From assembly GCA_963853835.1 (NCBI GenBank), contig OY970820.1, positions 76,690,909-76,754,908 on the forward strand: a DNA stretch of 64,000 bases, given 5' to 3'. A model generated the notes under the pieces. That model was not told the DNA's origin. It did not search any database and was given only the letters and a program-made list of their open reading frames with translations. Below, piece after piece: positions 22,212 through 34,800 of this stretch. The first letter of the stretch is position 1, and each line of letters starts with the position of its first letter. Origin of the DNA: Calendula officinalis. Its lineage: Eukaryota > Streptophyta > Magnoliopsida > Asterales > Asteraceae. Both the position numbers and the translations under genes were made by a program.

Positions 22212-22242
<31 letters not shown>

Positions 22243-24232
22243 TATTTTTTATTATGAACGGGTATTTTGGTCATTTGGCACTTAAAAAAAATTTATTTTT
22301 TATTTTTTATTTTAAATTTTTTTTAATTTTTTATTTTTTTTATTAAAAAATAATATTTATTTGATAATTACGTGTATAACTTAATCGCATGTGATTTTAG
22401 TGTAAAATCACATATGATTTTAGTGTAAAATCATGTTTTAGGTAAATTACATGTGATTCAGAATCCAATCACTATGATTCACTATGCAATCACATGTGAT
22501 TCACTATGTTGTAATCACATGTGATTCACTATGCAATAACATTATGTGTTTTAATGAAAAATTAATAATTTTTTAAAAATAATAATAAATAAATAATTTT
22601 TTTTAAAAAAATAAAATATTTTAAAATAAAAAGTAAAAATAAAAAAAATATTTTTTTCAAAATGACCAAAATACCCCTCAATTAAAAATTAAAAAAATAA
22701 AATAAATAAAAAAAATTAAAATTTTAAAATAAAAAATAAAAAAATTTTAGTGCCAAATGACCAAAATACCTTTCCATGTATAAAAAAAATGTGATTAATT
22801 TTGACCATTAGATCATATTGATCAATAGTTGAGATTTGTTCCTCGGGACTTTGTAAAAATCATGGACCTCATTGAACGCAACTCATATTCAAAGATCTGA
22901 TAAAAACCATTTTGTTCCGATGCTTTCTCTAACTCATTCGTATAATCTCACACCCAAGAGAACACACACAAGATCTCTCAAACACTCTCTCATCTATTCA
23001 AAATTCGGATCCATTATCCTCTCCAACACTTCTTCACCAAAATCTTTATAACTTTTGATCTACAAGTCCAAATTAACTCATTCAACTTGCCAAATCACCA
23101 TAACACTTTCCTCCACAACATTCCACTCTTAAAACCTCATTTTACTTTCTGGAACTCAGTCGATTTTAGGCTTGAAGCTGCTGTCCAGATTTGCGTATCT
23201 CATTCTTCTTCAGTGTAAGTGTTATTTTCTTGAATTCTACATCCTTTCTAGTCTTCATCTTCAAGTATACTCATCTTTGTTTTATCTTAAAAAGACTCCT
23301 CAAGAAGATCCCTTTTAGTGTTTTGAAGAAGAAGAATAGCACATCCAAGTTGCAAGATCCATATAAAAAGCCTTGTAGTTGAGGCGTTTTGGACATATCA
23401 TTCATATCATTCTGTTGTTAGCTTGTCTACTCAGGTGAGTTTCACGGTCCCATTTTTTATGTTTTTAATTTTTAACTTGGGGGAGAAAACATATACTCAT
23501 TCAAATGCTTTTGTGATAAATAATCTTTTGTATGATCATTGGTGTGTACTGCTCCAAACTTTGAAGGACCACTGCTTCGGTCTATGTTTAACTATAATCA
23601 TTAACTATAAGTGGTAGCCAAAGAATATATAGATAGTACTATCGGGATTGATCCCCCGCTCATGGCTAGTAAGCGCTAGCCGTGTAACATATGAGATATA
23701 TATTTTAAGAGGGACTTTTGGTTTGATTATGGGCTCAATGATATACTTTAACTTAAATGTCCTGCAAACATTTAAGGGATTAGACATTGCACTTAAAACT
23801 ATATTGTTCATGATTCTGAACAAGTATTCAATTGGTACATGATGCGTACCGGATTCACTTTGACGACACAAAACATTTTATGGAGTCACAAAACCTGTGA
23901 ACTCACCAACCTTTGTGTTGACACTTTTTCTATATGTTTTCTCAAGTATTGAAAGTGAAGCATTTAGCATGACATTTACACATATCGGATTACCACTTTT
24001 GGACAGATATATATATTTTTATCTAGACATGAAGTCTAGAATGTGCAACTTGAAGTTTTAAACACGCTTTATCTAAAAGTATTGTCGCAAACAAGTTAAG
24101 TTGGATTTGTAAACATTTAAAAACTGGTAATCCGTTTTTAATGCTATGTTTTACTATTGACCAATTGTTGTGATTTCTGATGTAAGTCGCATGCCCGCTC
24201 TTCCGCAAAACCAGTTTTGGCGGGGTGTGAGA
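21302..24232 (+). mobile_element. Solo long LTR with ACTTG target duplication
   Basis: It starts TGTGACAACCCTCGG at 21302 and ends GGCGGGGTGTGAGA at 24232. ACTTG flanks both sides (21297-21301 and 24233-24237). It belongs to the family of 1209-3777 and 31996-34837 but in the opposite orientation. No internal sequence remains, as expected after recombination between the two LTRs of an element. It contains a 36-bp tandem duplication (21449-21519) and hosts a miniature element at 22072-22877. Small frames within it are not credible genes. Confidence 0.85.
22072..22877. mobile_element. Miniature element with long inverted repeats (Mutator-like)
   Basis: The left arm GTTCAAAAAGGTCCATTATT and the right arm read inverted (GTTCAATGAGGTCCATGATT) match for well over 100 bp. 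They share AAAGTCCC, ATTGATCAATA, TCTAATGGTCAA and GGTATTTTGGTCATT. The core carries repeated GTGATTNNNTGTAAAATCACAT words. No transposase frame is present and no target duplication was found. It sits inside the solo LTR, so it is younger than that LTR. Confidence 0.7.
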
Positions 24233-24237
24233 ACTTG

Positions 24238-25119
24238 AGCCAAAATTAAAGAAACCTAATTAGAAATCGAAAAAGAAGAATAAGATATTTAACCCTTTAT
24301 CATATCAATCCATAAAACAACCAAAATCTTACAGAAATAAATCCTAATGGCAACAAATCAAACTTTCAATGTCATAAAAACATGCTCTGCTTCTAATTTT
24401 TCAAATATTCATTTGATAACATAAGCCTACAAAACCATTGGAGCATTGTGAGTGGCTCAATAAGCTTTTAATTGAAGTAGAAATACCTATTATATTAAAT
24501 ATGGTACATGCGCGATGAACATACCAGAGGGCTTACGGCTGGTCGACGAAGATAATCTGAAATAGAGTTACTGCATATGACAATTGGAAGACAGACGAGC
24601 AGAGCGAGATCGAGCAAAAACTACAGATGTTCTTCCTACCAGAGCACACACTATGAATAAATGATGTTCCAACTTTTATTTATATATGTATATTTAAATT
24701 CGAGTAGAGCATAAGATCGAGATAGAGATTACCACTTACCATCGAGAGTGATGAAGAAAATTCGAGCAAGAAGATCGTAGCCCTAGTTTAAGAACCAGAA
24801 CGAAATGGAAAAATCAAATTGATGGTATCTCTTGTGAATTCTCGCATAGCATCGCAGGTGTTGAATAATCAAATTGTGGTGGAATGAGAGAGCAGACATT
24901 CAAATATTGGGGGGAAAATGTGTGAATATTCCAAAGAGAAATCAAATTGTTACAATGTTTTTTTTTAAAGAATAGAAAAAAAGTCATTGTATTATAATTG
25001 ATATTCTAATTTAACATTAAATTTATTAGACGTTGCATTATATTAGAATGCCTGTTACATTAGAGAAGTGACATTACAACTATTAAAGATGTGTTAAATA
25101 CAGAAGGGGGCGTTACAAT
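24238..25119. other. Unassigned non-coding sequence
   Basis: No gene recognised. With the solo LTR removed this stretch continues from 21103-21301. It contains purine-rich words such as GAGCGAGATCGAGC and AAGATCGAGATAGAG, which may be leader sequence of a dead gene on the minus strand, but no frame supports it. Confidence 0.25.
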
Positions 25120-25266
25120 TATGGGTGTCAAAAGGGTCAACCAGACCCGACCCAAACCCGAACCTGATTATGCTAGTCGGGTCGTCGGGTGTATTCGGAT
25201 CATATGTTGACATCGGGTTTTTTAAAACCGACCCGACAAACCCGACGTTAACATCGGGTATCGGGT

Positions 25267-26931
25267 TGTAACACCTCAATTTTTAACACAAAACATTTTC
25301 CCAAAATACATCATTTTCATAAATAGAAGAATCGTTTCAAAAATATGGATTTACAAAAACCTTTGGTATGAAAATCAGAGTATAAAGTTGGTGTTACAAA
25401 ATAGATCAAAACCAAAGCTAAGCATAGATCCAATCTAATGTTCTTCTACTCTAGGTCCCGCATCTCTATCCATGCGTACCAAAATCTTCGATCCCGAACC
25501 TGAGTACATAGCAAAAACAACAAGGAGTACGTGAGACAAAAACGTCTCGTGAGCTACATGGGTTTAGACCCCGATAATAATAAGTATCATATAATATATA
25601 AACAATTATACAAGTAGTTCGTCCATCTATCTAGTCACCCTATTGTGACTCTACAATCCTTGCTTCCCTAGCAATCATATCTAGTTATCGGGTTGCCCCC
25701 GAACTAACTAGCCACACTATCGTGCCTAACTATCGGGTTGCCCCCGAACTAGCTAGAAGCACCATCATATCCAACTATCGGGTTGCCCCCGAACTAGCTA
25801 GAAACACTATCATATCTAACTATCGGGTTGCCCCCGAACTAGCTAGAAACATCACCATGTCTAGTTATCGGGTTGCCCCCGAACTAAATAGCATCACATC
25901 ATCTCGTTCTTACCGCAACTCAACAGTTATATCAATCATAGCTCTTGGCTATCACGTCAATATCAAACAAGTTATAGTTAAATACCGACATTAATACATA
26001 ACTAACTCACATAAAATAAGTCTAGGTAATAGTTAAATAGACTCCACATAATTAAACGAAATATATTTTCATGGCTATGTACTCAGTAAAGTCCACACGT
26101 ACTTACCTTAGCAATAAAATGCTCCAACCGTATTCTTTCCGCCGGTTTCCTTGCTCCAACAATCAATCAACTTTCCAAGACTTCACCAAAAGCCTAATAC
26201 AACAATCACAAGATGTTCAACATCACATACTACTAATAATGTATCCATTTATCTCTAGATACCCTAGGGTTTAACCAACCCTTAAGATTCATACCAATCT
26301 TAACCATACACTTGTTTCCCTTGTTAAAACACCATCTATTAAGTGTATACATCATTTATTTCACCATAACCCATAACCCCAAGAACTACGGTTTCAAACC
26401 CAAGCTTCAAGATCCATAGATCTTGAGCTACAAAGATGGAGGAGTGAAGATTTACCTTTAATCTTCAACTAGAGTGAAGAATCACGAGATTTGATGAAGA
26501 AATCGGCTCCAAATGGTGTTTTCCACTCAAAAACGTATACAAAGTCGTTGGGAGAGAAACTAGGATTTTGATATGCATTAAATGAGCTTTTCCCAACTTT
26601 AATGCTGATCAGACAGCAAAATCGCGTCGTGATCTATAGATCGCGTCGCTCTCTTCTGCCCGCGATCCAAAATCGCGATCCAAGACTTCGCTATTTCGGG
26701 GTTCTGTGAAAATCGCCAAAAATCGCGTCGCTATCCCAAGATAGTGCCGCTATCTTGGGCTGTGCAGCTCAGGCTGCACTTTTCGACCTTTGCTTCGACA
26801 CGGTTTCGTCCATAACTTTCTAATACGATGTCCGAATGACACGAAACCAATTCCTACGTTCTTTAAATGATTTATCCTTATTTATCATATATTTATAAAA
26901 TTTATTTATCTACAAATTTCGGGTCGTTACA
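25267..26931 (-). repeat. 3' LTR of the chromovirus
   Basis: 1665 bp, nearly identical by eye to the split 5' LTR. It lacks about 40 bp present in the partner around 35645-35690 and differs in the block near 26745-26775. Five 45-bp tandem units with CGGGTTGCCCCCGAACTA run from about 25683 to 25890. Short frames across them read as repeats of YRVAPELAR and are not genes. Confidence 0.9.
25683..25890. repeat. 45-bp tandem repeat in the 3' LTR (five units)
   Basis: CGGGTTGCCCCCGAACTA recurs every 45 bp from 25689; the same array is at about 35065-35273 in the 5' LTR, so it predates the insertion. Confidence 0.85.
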
Positions 26932-26943
26932 ACTATCTACCCC

Positions 26944-27400
26944 TTAAGAAGATTCCGTCCTCGGAATCTCATCATAGTTCACGAAATCCGGGTATCTCTT
27001 CCGAATCTCGTCCTTGACTTCCCAAGTCAAATTTGGCCCAAGTGAATGCTTCCACTTGACCAATACCAACTCGATCTCTTTATTTCGAAGCTTCTTCGTT
27101 TTGGTCTCTAGTATAGCTTCGGGTTCCTCAATCAACCGGCTCGGGGCATCGACCCGCAACTCTTGCAATGGAATAATTTTCAACTTCCCCGATGAACTTC
27201 TTCAAGTAACTTACGTGGAAGGTGTCATGCACACCTTGAAGCTCGGGTGGAAGGTCCAACTTAAATGCTTGAAGCCCGACCAGTTTCAATATCTTAAACG
27301 GTCCAACATATCTTGGACTTAATTTCCATTTCTTTCCAAACCGCATTACACCTTTCCAAGGTGATACTTTCAACATTACCATATCACCGACATCCAAGTC
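26944..27400 (-). pseudogene. Integrase C-terminus and chromodomain of the chromovirus (shifted frame)
   Basis: Directly after the stop at 27401 the same frame continues DLDVGDMVMLKVSPWKGV and HVSYLKKFIGEVEN, the conserved integrase C-terminal (GPY/F-like) region with YVGPFKIL. It then loses frame near 27180-27130. The other frame reads PEAILETKTKKLRNKEIE and LVKWKHSLGPNLTWE, a chromodomain (aromatic residues W-K-H and TWE), ending at 26944. Chromodomains direct insertion to particular chromatin. Here the domain can no longer be translated together with pol. Confidence 0.8.
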
Positions 27401-30400
27401 TTATGGTCTTTTCTTCAAACCCGAATAACTTCGTTGTCTATCTTGGACGGCTTTCATGTTGGCTTGTATTATACCAATTTTCTCATTTGTCACTTTTACA
27501 ATCTCGGGACCCGTGAGTTTCGTCTCTCCCGCTTCTAACCAACAAGTTGGAGTTCTGCATTTTCTTCCATATAACGCCTCATAAGGCGGCATCTTAATAG
27601 TCGAGTGATAACTATTATTATACGAGAACTCGACCAACGGTAAGTGTTCATCCCATTTACCACCGAAATCTAACACACACGATCTCAACATATCTTCAAC
27701 CGTTTGAATTGTTATTTCACTTTGACCATCGATTTGCGGATGATAAGCCGTGCTCAACTGCAACTTTGTACCTAACTCTTCTTGTAAAGATCGCCAAAAT
27801 CTCGAGGTAAACCTCGCGTCTCTATCGGATACAATAGACAATGGAACCCCGTGGAGTCGAACCACCTCATCGACATACAACTTAGCCAACTTTTCAAGTG
27901 GCAACGTTTCCCAAATGGCTAAAAATAACGCACTCTTGGTCAACCGGTCAACTATGACCCAAATGGCATCATGACCCTTACTCGTCTTCGGCAAGCCTAC
28001 TATGAAATCCATAGTTATGTCTTCCCACTTCCCGGCCGGCACTAACAATGATTGAGCTACCCCATACGGTACTTGATGCTCGGCTTTTACTTGTGCACAC
28101 GTGGCACACTTCGAGATGTATATGGCCACTCTCGCCTTCATTCCGGGCCACCAATAAACCCGCTTCATATCTTGGTACGTCTTTGTACTTCCCGGGTGAA
28201 TCGAATACATTGATTTGTGCACATCATTCAACAATTCTTTTCGGATACCACCGAACTTAGGAACCCAAATACGACCGCCTACGATCTTCAACCCTTGTGC
28301 ATTTTCGAGAAAATGTTGGTTCTTACCTAACCGTTCTTGTCTTAACTCGTCTTTTCCCATAACCTCTCGTTGGGCATTCTTGATTCTTTCGATAATACTT
28401 GAGACGACTTTTATACGCGTTAATATTCCTCGGTTCGGGTTTTCATAAACCTTTGGGCTCAAGGCGTCGGCTACTACATTAGCCTTTCCCGCATGATACA
28501 CAATCTCACAATCGTAGTCGGCAATCAACTCGATCCATCTTCTTTGTCGCATATTAAGATCCTTTTGAGTAAACACGTATTGTAAACTTCTATGATCCGT
28601 GTACAATGTACACCGAGTACCATACAAATAATGTCTCCACAACTTCAAAGCAAATATAATCGCCGCCAACTCCAAGTCGTGTGTCGTGTACCTCAATTCC
28701 GCATTCTTCAATTGTCGCAAAGCATACGCGATCACTTTACCTCTTTGCATCAACACACAACCGAGCCCTTGATTCGAAGCATCACTATAAACTACAAAAT
28801 CTTCCATACCATCCGGTAACGTAAGAATCAGCGTGTTACATAACTTTTCCTTCAACAATTTAAACGTCTCTTCTTGCTTCTTCTCCCACACAAACTTCTC
28901 ACTTTTTCTCGTTAACTTTGTTAGTGGAATCGCGATTCTCGAGAAGTCTTGAATAAATCTTCGGTAATAACCGGCTAATCCAAGGAAACTTCTAGCATCG
29001 GTAGGAGTCCTCGGAGGCTCCCAATTTGACACCGCTTCAATCTTGGGCGGGTCAACTTTAATACCATCACATGTCACCACGTGACCTAAGAATTGTACTT
29101 CCCGCAACCAAAATTCACACTTCGAGAATTTGGCATACAACTTCTCCCGTTTTAACACATCTAACACAAGCCTCAAATGCCCTTCGTGTTCTTTCTCGAT
29201 TTTTGAATAAATCAAAATATCATCAATGAACACAATCAAAAACTTATCCAGACACGGTTTACAAACCCGATTCATCAAATCCATAAAAATAGTCGGCGCG
29301 TTTGTAAGACCAAACGGCATCACTAGAAATTCATAATGACCATATCGCGTACGAAAAACCGTCTTCTCGGTGTCGCCTTCTTTCACCCGAACTTGGTGAT
29401 AACCCGACCTCAAATCAATCTTCGAGAAGTAACTAGCACCTTGCAATTGGTCGAATAAGTCATCGATTCTCGGCAACGGGTAACAATTTTTAATAGTTAC
29501 TTTATTCAACTCTCGGTAGTCGATACACATTCTCATCGAACCGTCTTTCTTTTTGACAAATAACACCGGTGCACCCCACGGTGACGAACTCGGACGAATA
29601 AAACCTTTATCTAACAAGTCTTGCAATTGAGTCATCAATTCCCGCATCTCGGTGGGAGCTAAACGATACGGGGCACGAGCAATCGGCGTCGCCCCCGGAA
29701 CTAAATCAATCTTAAACTCAACTTGTCTCTCCGGTGGCAAACCGGGCAAGTCATCGGGAAATACCTCGAGGAAATCCCGAATAATCTTGACGTTATCCAT
29801 CGACTTCTTTTCTTTTCGGCCATCTAATACATATGCAATAAACGATGCACAACCTTTCGATATACTTTTCCTCGCCTTAATGGCGGTAATCACATTAGGC
29901 ATGTGATGTCGTTTTTCCCCATACACATTCACTTTCTCGTTGTTGGGTGTCTTGATCGACACAATTTTCTTACCACATAATATCTTGGCTTGGTGCATAC
30001 CCAACCAATCCATACCAATAACCACATCGAACGCCTTTATTCCCATGGGCAACAAATCAACCCTAAACTTTCTACCGTCTATCTCTATTTCACAATTTCT
30101 ATAAATGCTTGCAACCATAGAAGTTTTCCCGTCGGCTACCTCTATCTCATAAACCCCATCTAACATCTCGGACGGCACATTCAACTTACAACCGAACTCA
30201 TAAGACACAAACGAATAATTGGAACCCGAATCAAACAAAATATGAGTAGGCAAGGAGTTAATGAATAGAGTACCTGACACCACATCGTGTGCCTCCTTCG
30301 CTTCCTCCCGGGTGAGTTGGAAGGATCGCCCCTTCACCTTAGCCGGCTCCACTTTCTTTTGAGTCGTGGACACCATCGACTCGATTCCCTTCTTTGGGCA

Positions 30401-30751
30401 CACATTTCTATAGTGTCCCTTCTCGTGGCACGAGAAACATTCCACCTCGGCCAACGACTTGACCTTACAATCCCGGGCTATGTGCCCCGGCCTACCATAA
30501 CTAAAGCAAGATTTGGACCCACTTCGGCACTCGCCGGTATGATTCTTCCCGCACTTCTTGCACGAGGCAACATTTCCTTGTTTAGAGAAGCTCGATGTGA
30601 ACTTCCCTTTCTTGAACGAACTAGAGCCGCTCTCGGATTTCCTCTTCTCGCCCACATGGGCCCTCTCGGCAACTCGTGCCTCATTCACCTCTTCCACACC
30701 ACAGGCGGCACTAATGGCTTCATCAAGTGTGACCGCCCTTTTGACTTCCAA
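27401..30751 (-). pseudogene. Chromovirus gag end and pol polyprotein (protease, RT, RNase H, integrase)
   Basis: A 1116-codon open stretch between two in-frame stops. Residues 64-118 hold zinc-knuckle motifs (CKKCGKNHTGEC; CFSYGRPGHIARDC, whose second Cys is Tyr; CFSCHEKGHYRNVC). The protease active site is DSGS at 174-177. Reverse transcriptase covers about 345-520, with the catalytic FIDD at 508-511. RNase H is about 650-765 (YSDAS, TDH). Integrase has the His/Cys zinc motif (H845 or H852, C882, C885) and catalytic D915, D976 and E1012 with the D35E spacing. The core domains look complete, but upstream and downstream stops prevent a full Gag-Pol. The long plus-strand frames across it are shadows. 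Confidence 0.92.
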
Positions 30752-31456
30752 TTAGTAGTCCCACGGTAATCCACAAGCGTACCGGACTACCCTCATTCTC
30801 TCCTCCGAGTAAGTTTTTGCAACAAACGGGAGTAATACTGTGAACTCTCTCTAGTATTCTTCAACCGACATATCACCCTTCTTTAGGGTCACGAACTTCT
30901 CGTGCATCTTTTCCAAATCCCTTTCGGGACAAAACTTCTTTTTCAACCTCGTGGTAAACTCCTCCCACGACATAGCCTCAACCACCTCTCTACCGAGGGT
31001 CTCATACACAATATCCCACCAAACCATAGCATCTTCTTTTAACAATTATGACGCATACGTCACCATATCGGCTTTCTTACACTTGCTACTACCGATGACC
31101 CGTTCGGTCTCTCGGATCCACCTCATAGTTACCTTCGGGTCCGAACTACCCGTATACACATTCGGCTTACAAGTCATGAAGGATTTAAATGAACAACCTT
31201 CTTTCACATCGGGCTTTGCCCTAGCATCACTTTGGCCACCCCTAGAGGACTTCCCTTCACCGGTGCCACTACCCCCGGTTCTCTCATCCGATTTAGCTTC
31301 GGATTCACGGTCTCCGCCCGACCTCTCCCGGTCCCCAATAATACGGTGCACTTCATCAGCCACCGTTCCCTTGATTTGATCAAGAAAATTTTGGCGATCC
31401 GCCATGGTTACCGGAGTCCTATTAGCTCCAACTTCCGATTCATCATCCCGATGCAT
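30752..31456 (-). pseudogene. Chromovirus gag with three in-frame stops
   Basis: From MHRDDESEVGANRTPVTM at 31456 the frame runs through a retrotrans_gag region (AMVWWDIVYETLG, then SWEEFTTRLKKKFCP). It is interrupted in the same frame by TAA at 31048-31046, TAG at 30853-30851 and TAA at 30754-30752 before joining the pol stretch. Each stop is one C-to-T change away from a glutamine codon. The start is the first Met after the leader that follows the primer site and is only probable. Confidence 0.75.
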
Positions 31457-31787
31457 CGACGGTTGACTTCCTTATTCAACCAGCACCTCAACATGAGGTA
31501 TCTCTTCCTCTCGGCCCTCCGGGGCATTACCACTTCTACGCGTGGTCACCATTTCTTTCAATCAAGACTATACGAAAGACATTAAACGTTTAGTACCTTA
31601 TGTACAACCCATTAGTCGCATAAGACTCAATATCCAAAATTATATCAACTTTCATAGGTCCCCCTAGTTTCAACCCTAAACTTAACATAAAGTCTCAAGG
31701 TCAACCTATAAACTCAAGGAATCTTATATTCCTAATGCTACAGTCTAAGACTAGGATGGTCATCCAACCTAATTTACTTAACTAGTA

Positions 31788-31799
31788 GCTCTGATACCA
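31788..31799 (-). other. Primer-binding site of the chromovirus (initiator tRNA-Met)
   Basis: GCTCTGATACCA, the complement of TGGTATCAGAGC, three bases inside the 5' LTR that starts at 31803. Confidence 0.9.
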
Positions 31800-31802
31800 A
31801 GT

Positions 31803-34800
31803 TGTAACACCTCAATTTTTAATACAAAACATTTGCTCAAAATACATCATTTTCATAAATAGAAGAACCGTTCCAAAAATATGGATTTACAAAAACCTTT
31901 GGTATGAAAATCAGAGTATAAAGTTGGTGTTACAAAATAGATCAAAACCAAAGCTAAGCATAAATCCAATCTAATGTTCTTCTACTCTAGGCCCCTATCA
32001 CACCCCGCCAAAACTGGTTTGCGGAAGAACGGGCGTGCAACTTCACGAGTATACATAAGCATATGATTATCGTAAACAGTAAATGTTTGATAAAAAGTAA
32101 TGTCACCAAAATTTAATGTAAACAAAGTAATTTGAATCCAAAACATAGTTTAAGAAAAATGAAATAAAGAGGTGACATCTTATTAGAATGAAAGTTTGAC
32201 TCCCAATGCATGCGACTCAATGCCTAGCTTAGTAACCTGAAAAACATAAGTAAAAGTATCAATAAAATTGTTGAGTGAATTCACAGGTTTTAATGAGATC
32301 AAAATAGTTCCATAGTTTTCGTATGCCATCCATGGTAAAAATAGTGTCATAGTATAAAACGTTAAAAATAGTCTGCTCAAAAGCAGTAGTAGAAACAATA
32401 GTTTTCATATGCCATCGTCGGCAAAAAATAGTGTGGTAATAATAACGTTATAAATGACCTGCTCCGAGAGCAGTAGTACGATTTTACTCGCGTTAGTAGA
32501 AACAATAGTTTTAGTATGCCATCATTGGCAAAAATAGTGTGATGATATATACGTTAAAAATTGGCCTGCTCCAAGAGCAGTAGTAGAAACATAATAGACG
32601 GTGATCCCCCAACAGGGTTGCAAAGCCTTTGAGTTAAAATGCTGACCCTAAGTCCATAATCAAAACAACAACCTTAAACGTGCTAGATATGCACTCCTCG
32701 TGGTCGGTAAACACCGATAAATGATCAATAACGTGGGAGGGTAGGTCTCCGCCAATAGTACTATTTGCATATCCAGGGCCTAGTCGCAACTAGCTAATGA
32801 TTATGTATGTAACATATACGCACTTCCATGTACATCTAAACTTAGTCCAAGCATAAGGATTCGTTGTCTAGTTTCCAAAAATAGTTTTCATCACGATATA
32901 GTAAACGTTTATAAATATTGTAAACATTTATAAAATAGTTGATATGTTTTTCACCCCAAAAGTGAAATAGTTAAAACGTATAGTAGTAAAAGAGAGGTTG
33001 TGAACTCATAATCAAAAAAAAGATTTTATAAAAGTAGTTGTTATGTTTTTCACCCCAAAGTTGTAAAACAGTAAATAAGATACGGTAAAAAGTGGGGCTG
33101 TGAACTCACCTGATGCAATGCTTCCAAAATGCAGGTAACAATGTGGTTTCCAACCAAATGACTTCTAGTGCCTATATGCATAGAAGTATACAAATGAGGG
33201 ACGGTGTAAATGACTCGTCTATGCTAGATGATGCTACATGATTTCCTAAACGGGAAATTAACTCAAGCGATACGTTGGTGACTCGTTTAAGTTATTTAAG
33301 TAAACGATTTTATGATTTAATTATGTACTTTCTTAGATACGTTATCAATATAAATTATAAAACAATTTATAATTTTGGGTTCGGTTCGAGTGTTTGTTGA
33401 GTCAATTAAATTAAACACCTGAAGAAAATTAACAAAATCATTAAATCTGATTGTTTCTTTTAACAATATAAGAAAATAATTATTAAAAGAACTTACTACG
33501 ATTTATTTTAAAAACATTTAATCTAACTTATATAATTAAATGTAAATTAGTCCTTAACATTGATGGACTCAAAACATGAAACTGTTTTAGGCTAAAAAGG
33601 AAATTCAAACTGGGCTCTGTTAAAACAAAAATGAGACTGGACTGTTAGGGAGTGTGGCTACAAAAAGAATCTCGGGCTAATAATTTAATGTTTAATGTTT
33701 AAAGAAAACAGAAGTTGGACTACAGCTTAGTTAACAAAAAGACTTATTAGAACGTAGGCTTATTTATCTGGGTTATGGGTTTTGACGAGCAGAAAAAAAA
33801 TTATATACTCCGGCAGCTCTTAGGCTGCCGGCAATTTCGAGTTTTGCCGGAAAAACAGATTTTAAATACGAAATCACCATTACGTATGCATGTAATACAC
33901 AAGAAAATAATTTAAGATTTATACCTATAGAGAGAGATAAACCGAGAGACCGATAGAGAAGCTCTAGAAAATGATCGTCGGAGGTGTTGACTGCCGGAAA
34001 AAGGGATTCGCCGGAGATGTTGCTTGTTTTACCGAAGGTGACGAGAAAGAAACTGAACAGAACATAAGCCAAATAAGAAACGATAGGACGAACACAAACA
34101 TGTATATCATAAGGTTCGAGAATACCTTCGCCGGAAGTTGCAGGTACAACGAGAAAGAAAACTCAGTGAGGGATTTCGCCGGAAACTTTACGTCTATTTC
34201 TTTTTGTTTCTGGTGCGTGCGTAAAAATGCCGATAGAGATGTTTTTGGTGTATGTTAACGTGAAGAAAATGATGAGATGTGGTAGTTAATTGTAGCTTAT
34301 TAAGAGGATGGTCATAATGGCGAACGTGGGTATCTGGTTGTTAAAATAACGGATATTATCAAGAAAAGTCGTATAGTTTGTTGTGTGAAGTAAACGTGCA
34401 CATGTGGGTTTTCGGATAAAGATAAAATGAAACTTTTAGATTTCTTAAATTATCACACGAAGTATTAGTCATTATTTGGTGTACATACTTATTTAACTTT
34501 CGATAAAATATAATATGTCACGAATGGTACTTATGTATAATTTGCGTACATGTTTTTTTTATCCAAATTATCAATATAAATTATAAAACAATTTATAATT
34601 TTGGGTTCGGTTTGAGTGTATGTTGAGTCACCAACTCGCTATATTATAGTTTAAGTGTACCGACTTGTAGACAACTGACACGTGTCTAAAAAAATGATGT
34701 GCACTAATGACACAATGCATGTTTTGCTAGACTTAAATGCAACAATGAATGTTATTCTAAATGAAAAGATTGTACTAAGACAAAATGAGCTATAAAAAAA

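Noticed and set aside
25683..25994. Regular 45-bp repeats that could suggest a CRISPR-like array or a repeat protein (YRVAPELAR)
   Set aside because: The units are contiguous with no unique spacers, lie in both LTRs of a plant retrotransposon, and carry no Cas context; the frame is a by-product.
30287..30769. 160-residue plus-strand frame
   Set aside because: It lies opposite the zinc-knuckle part of the chromovirus polyprotein and has no recognisable features of its own.
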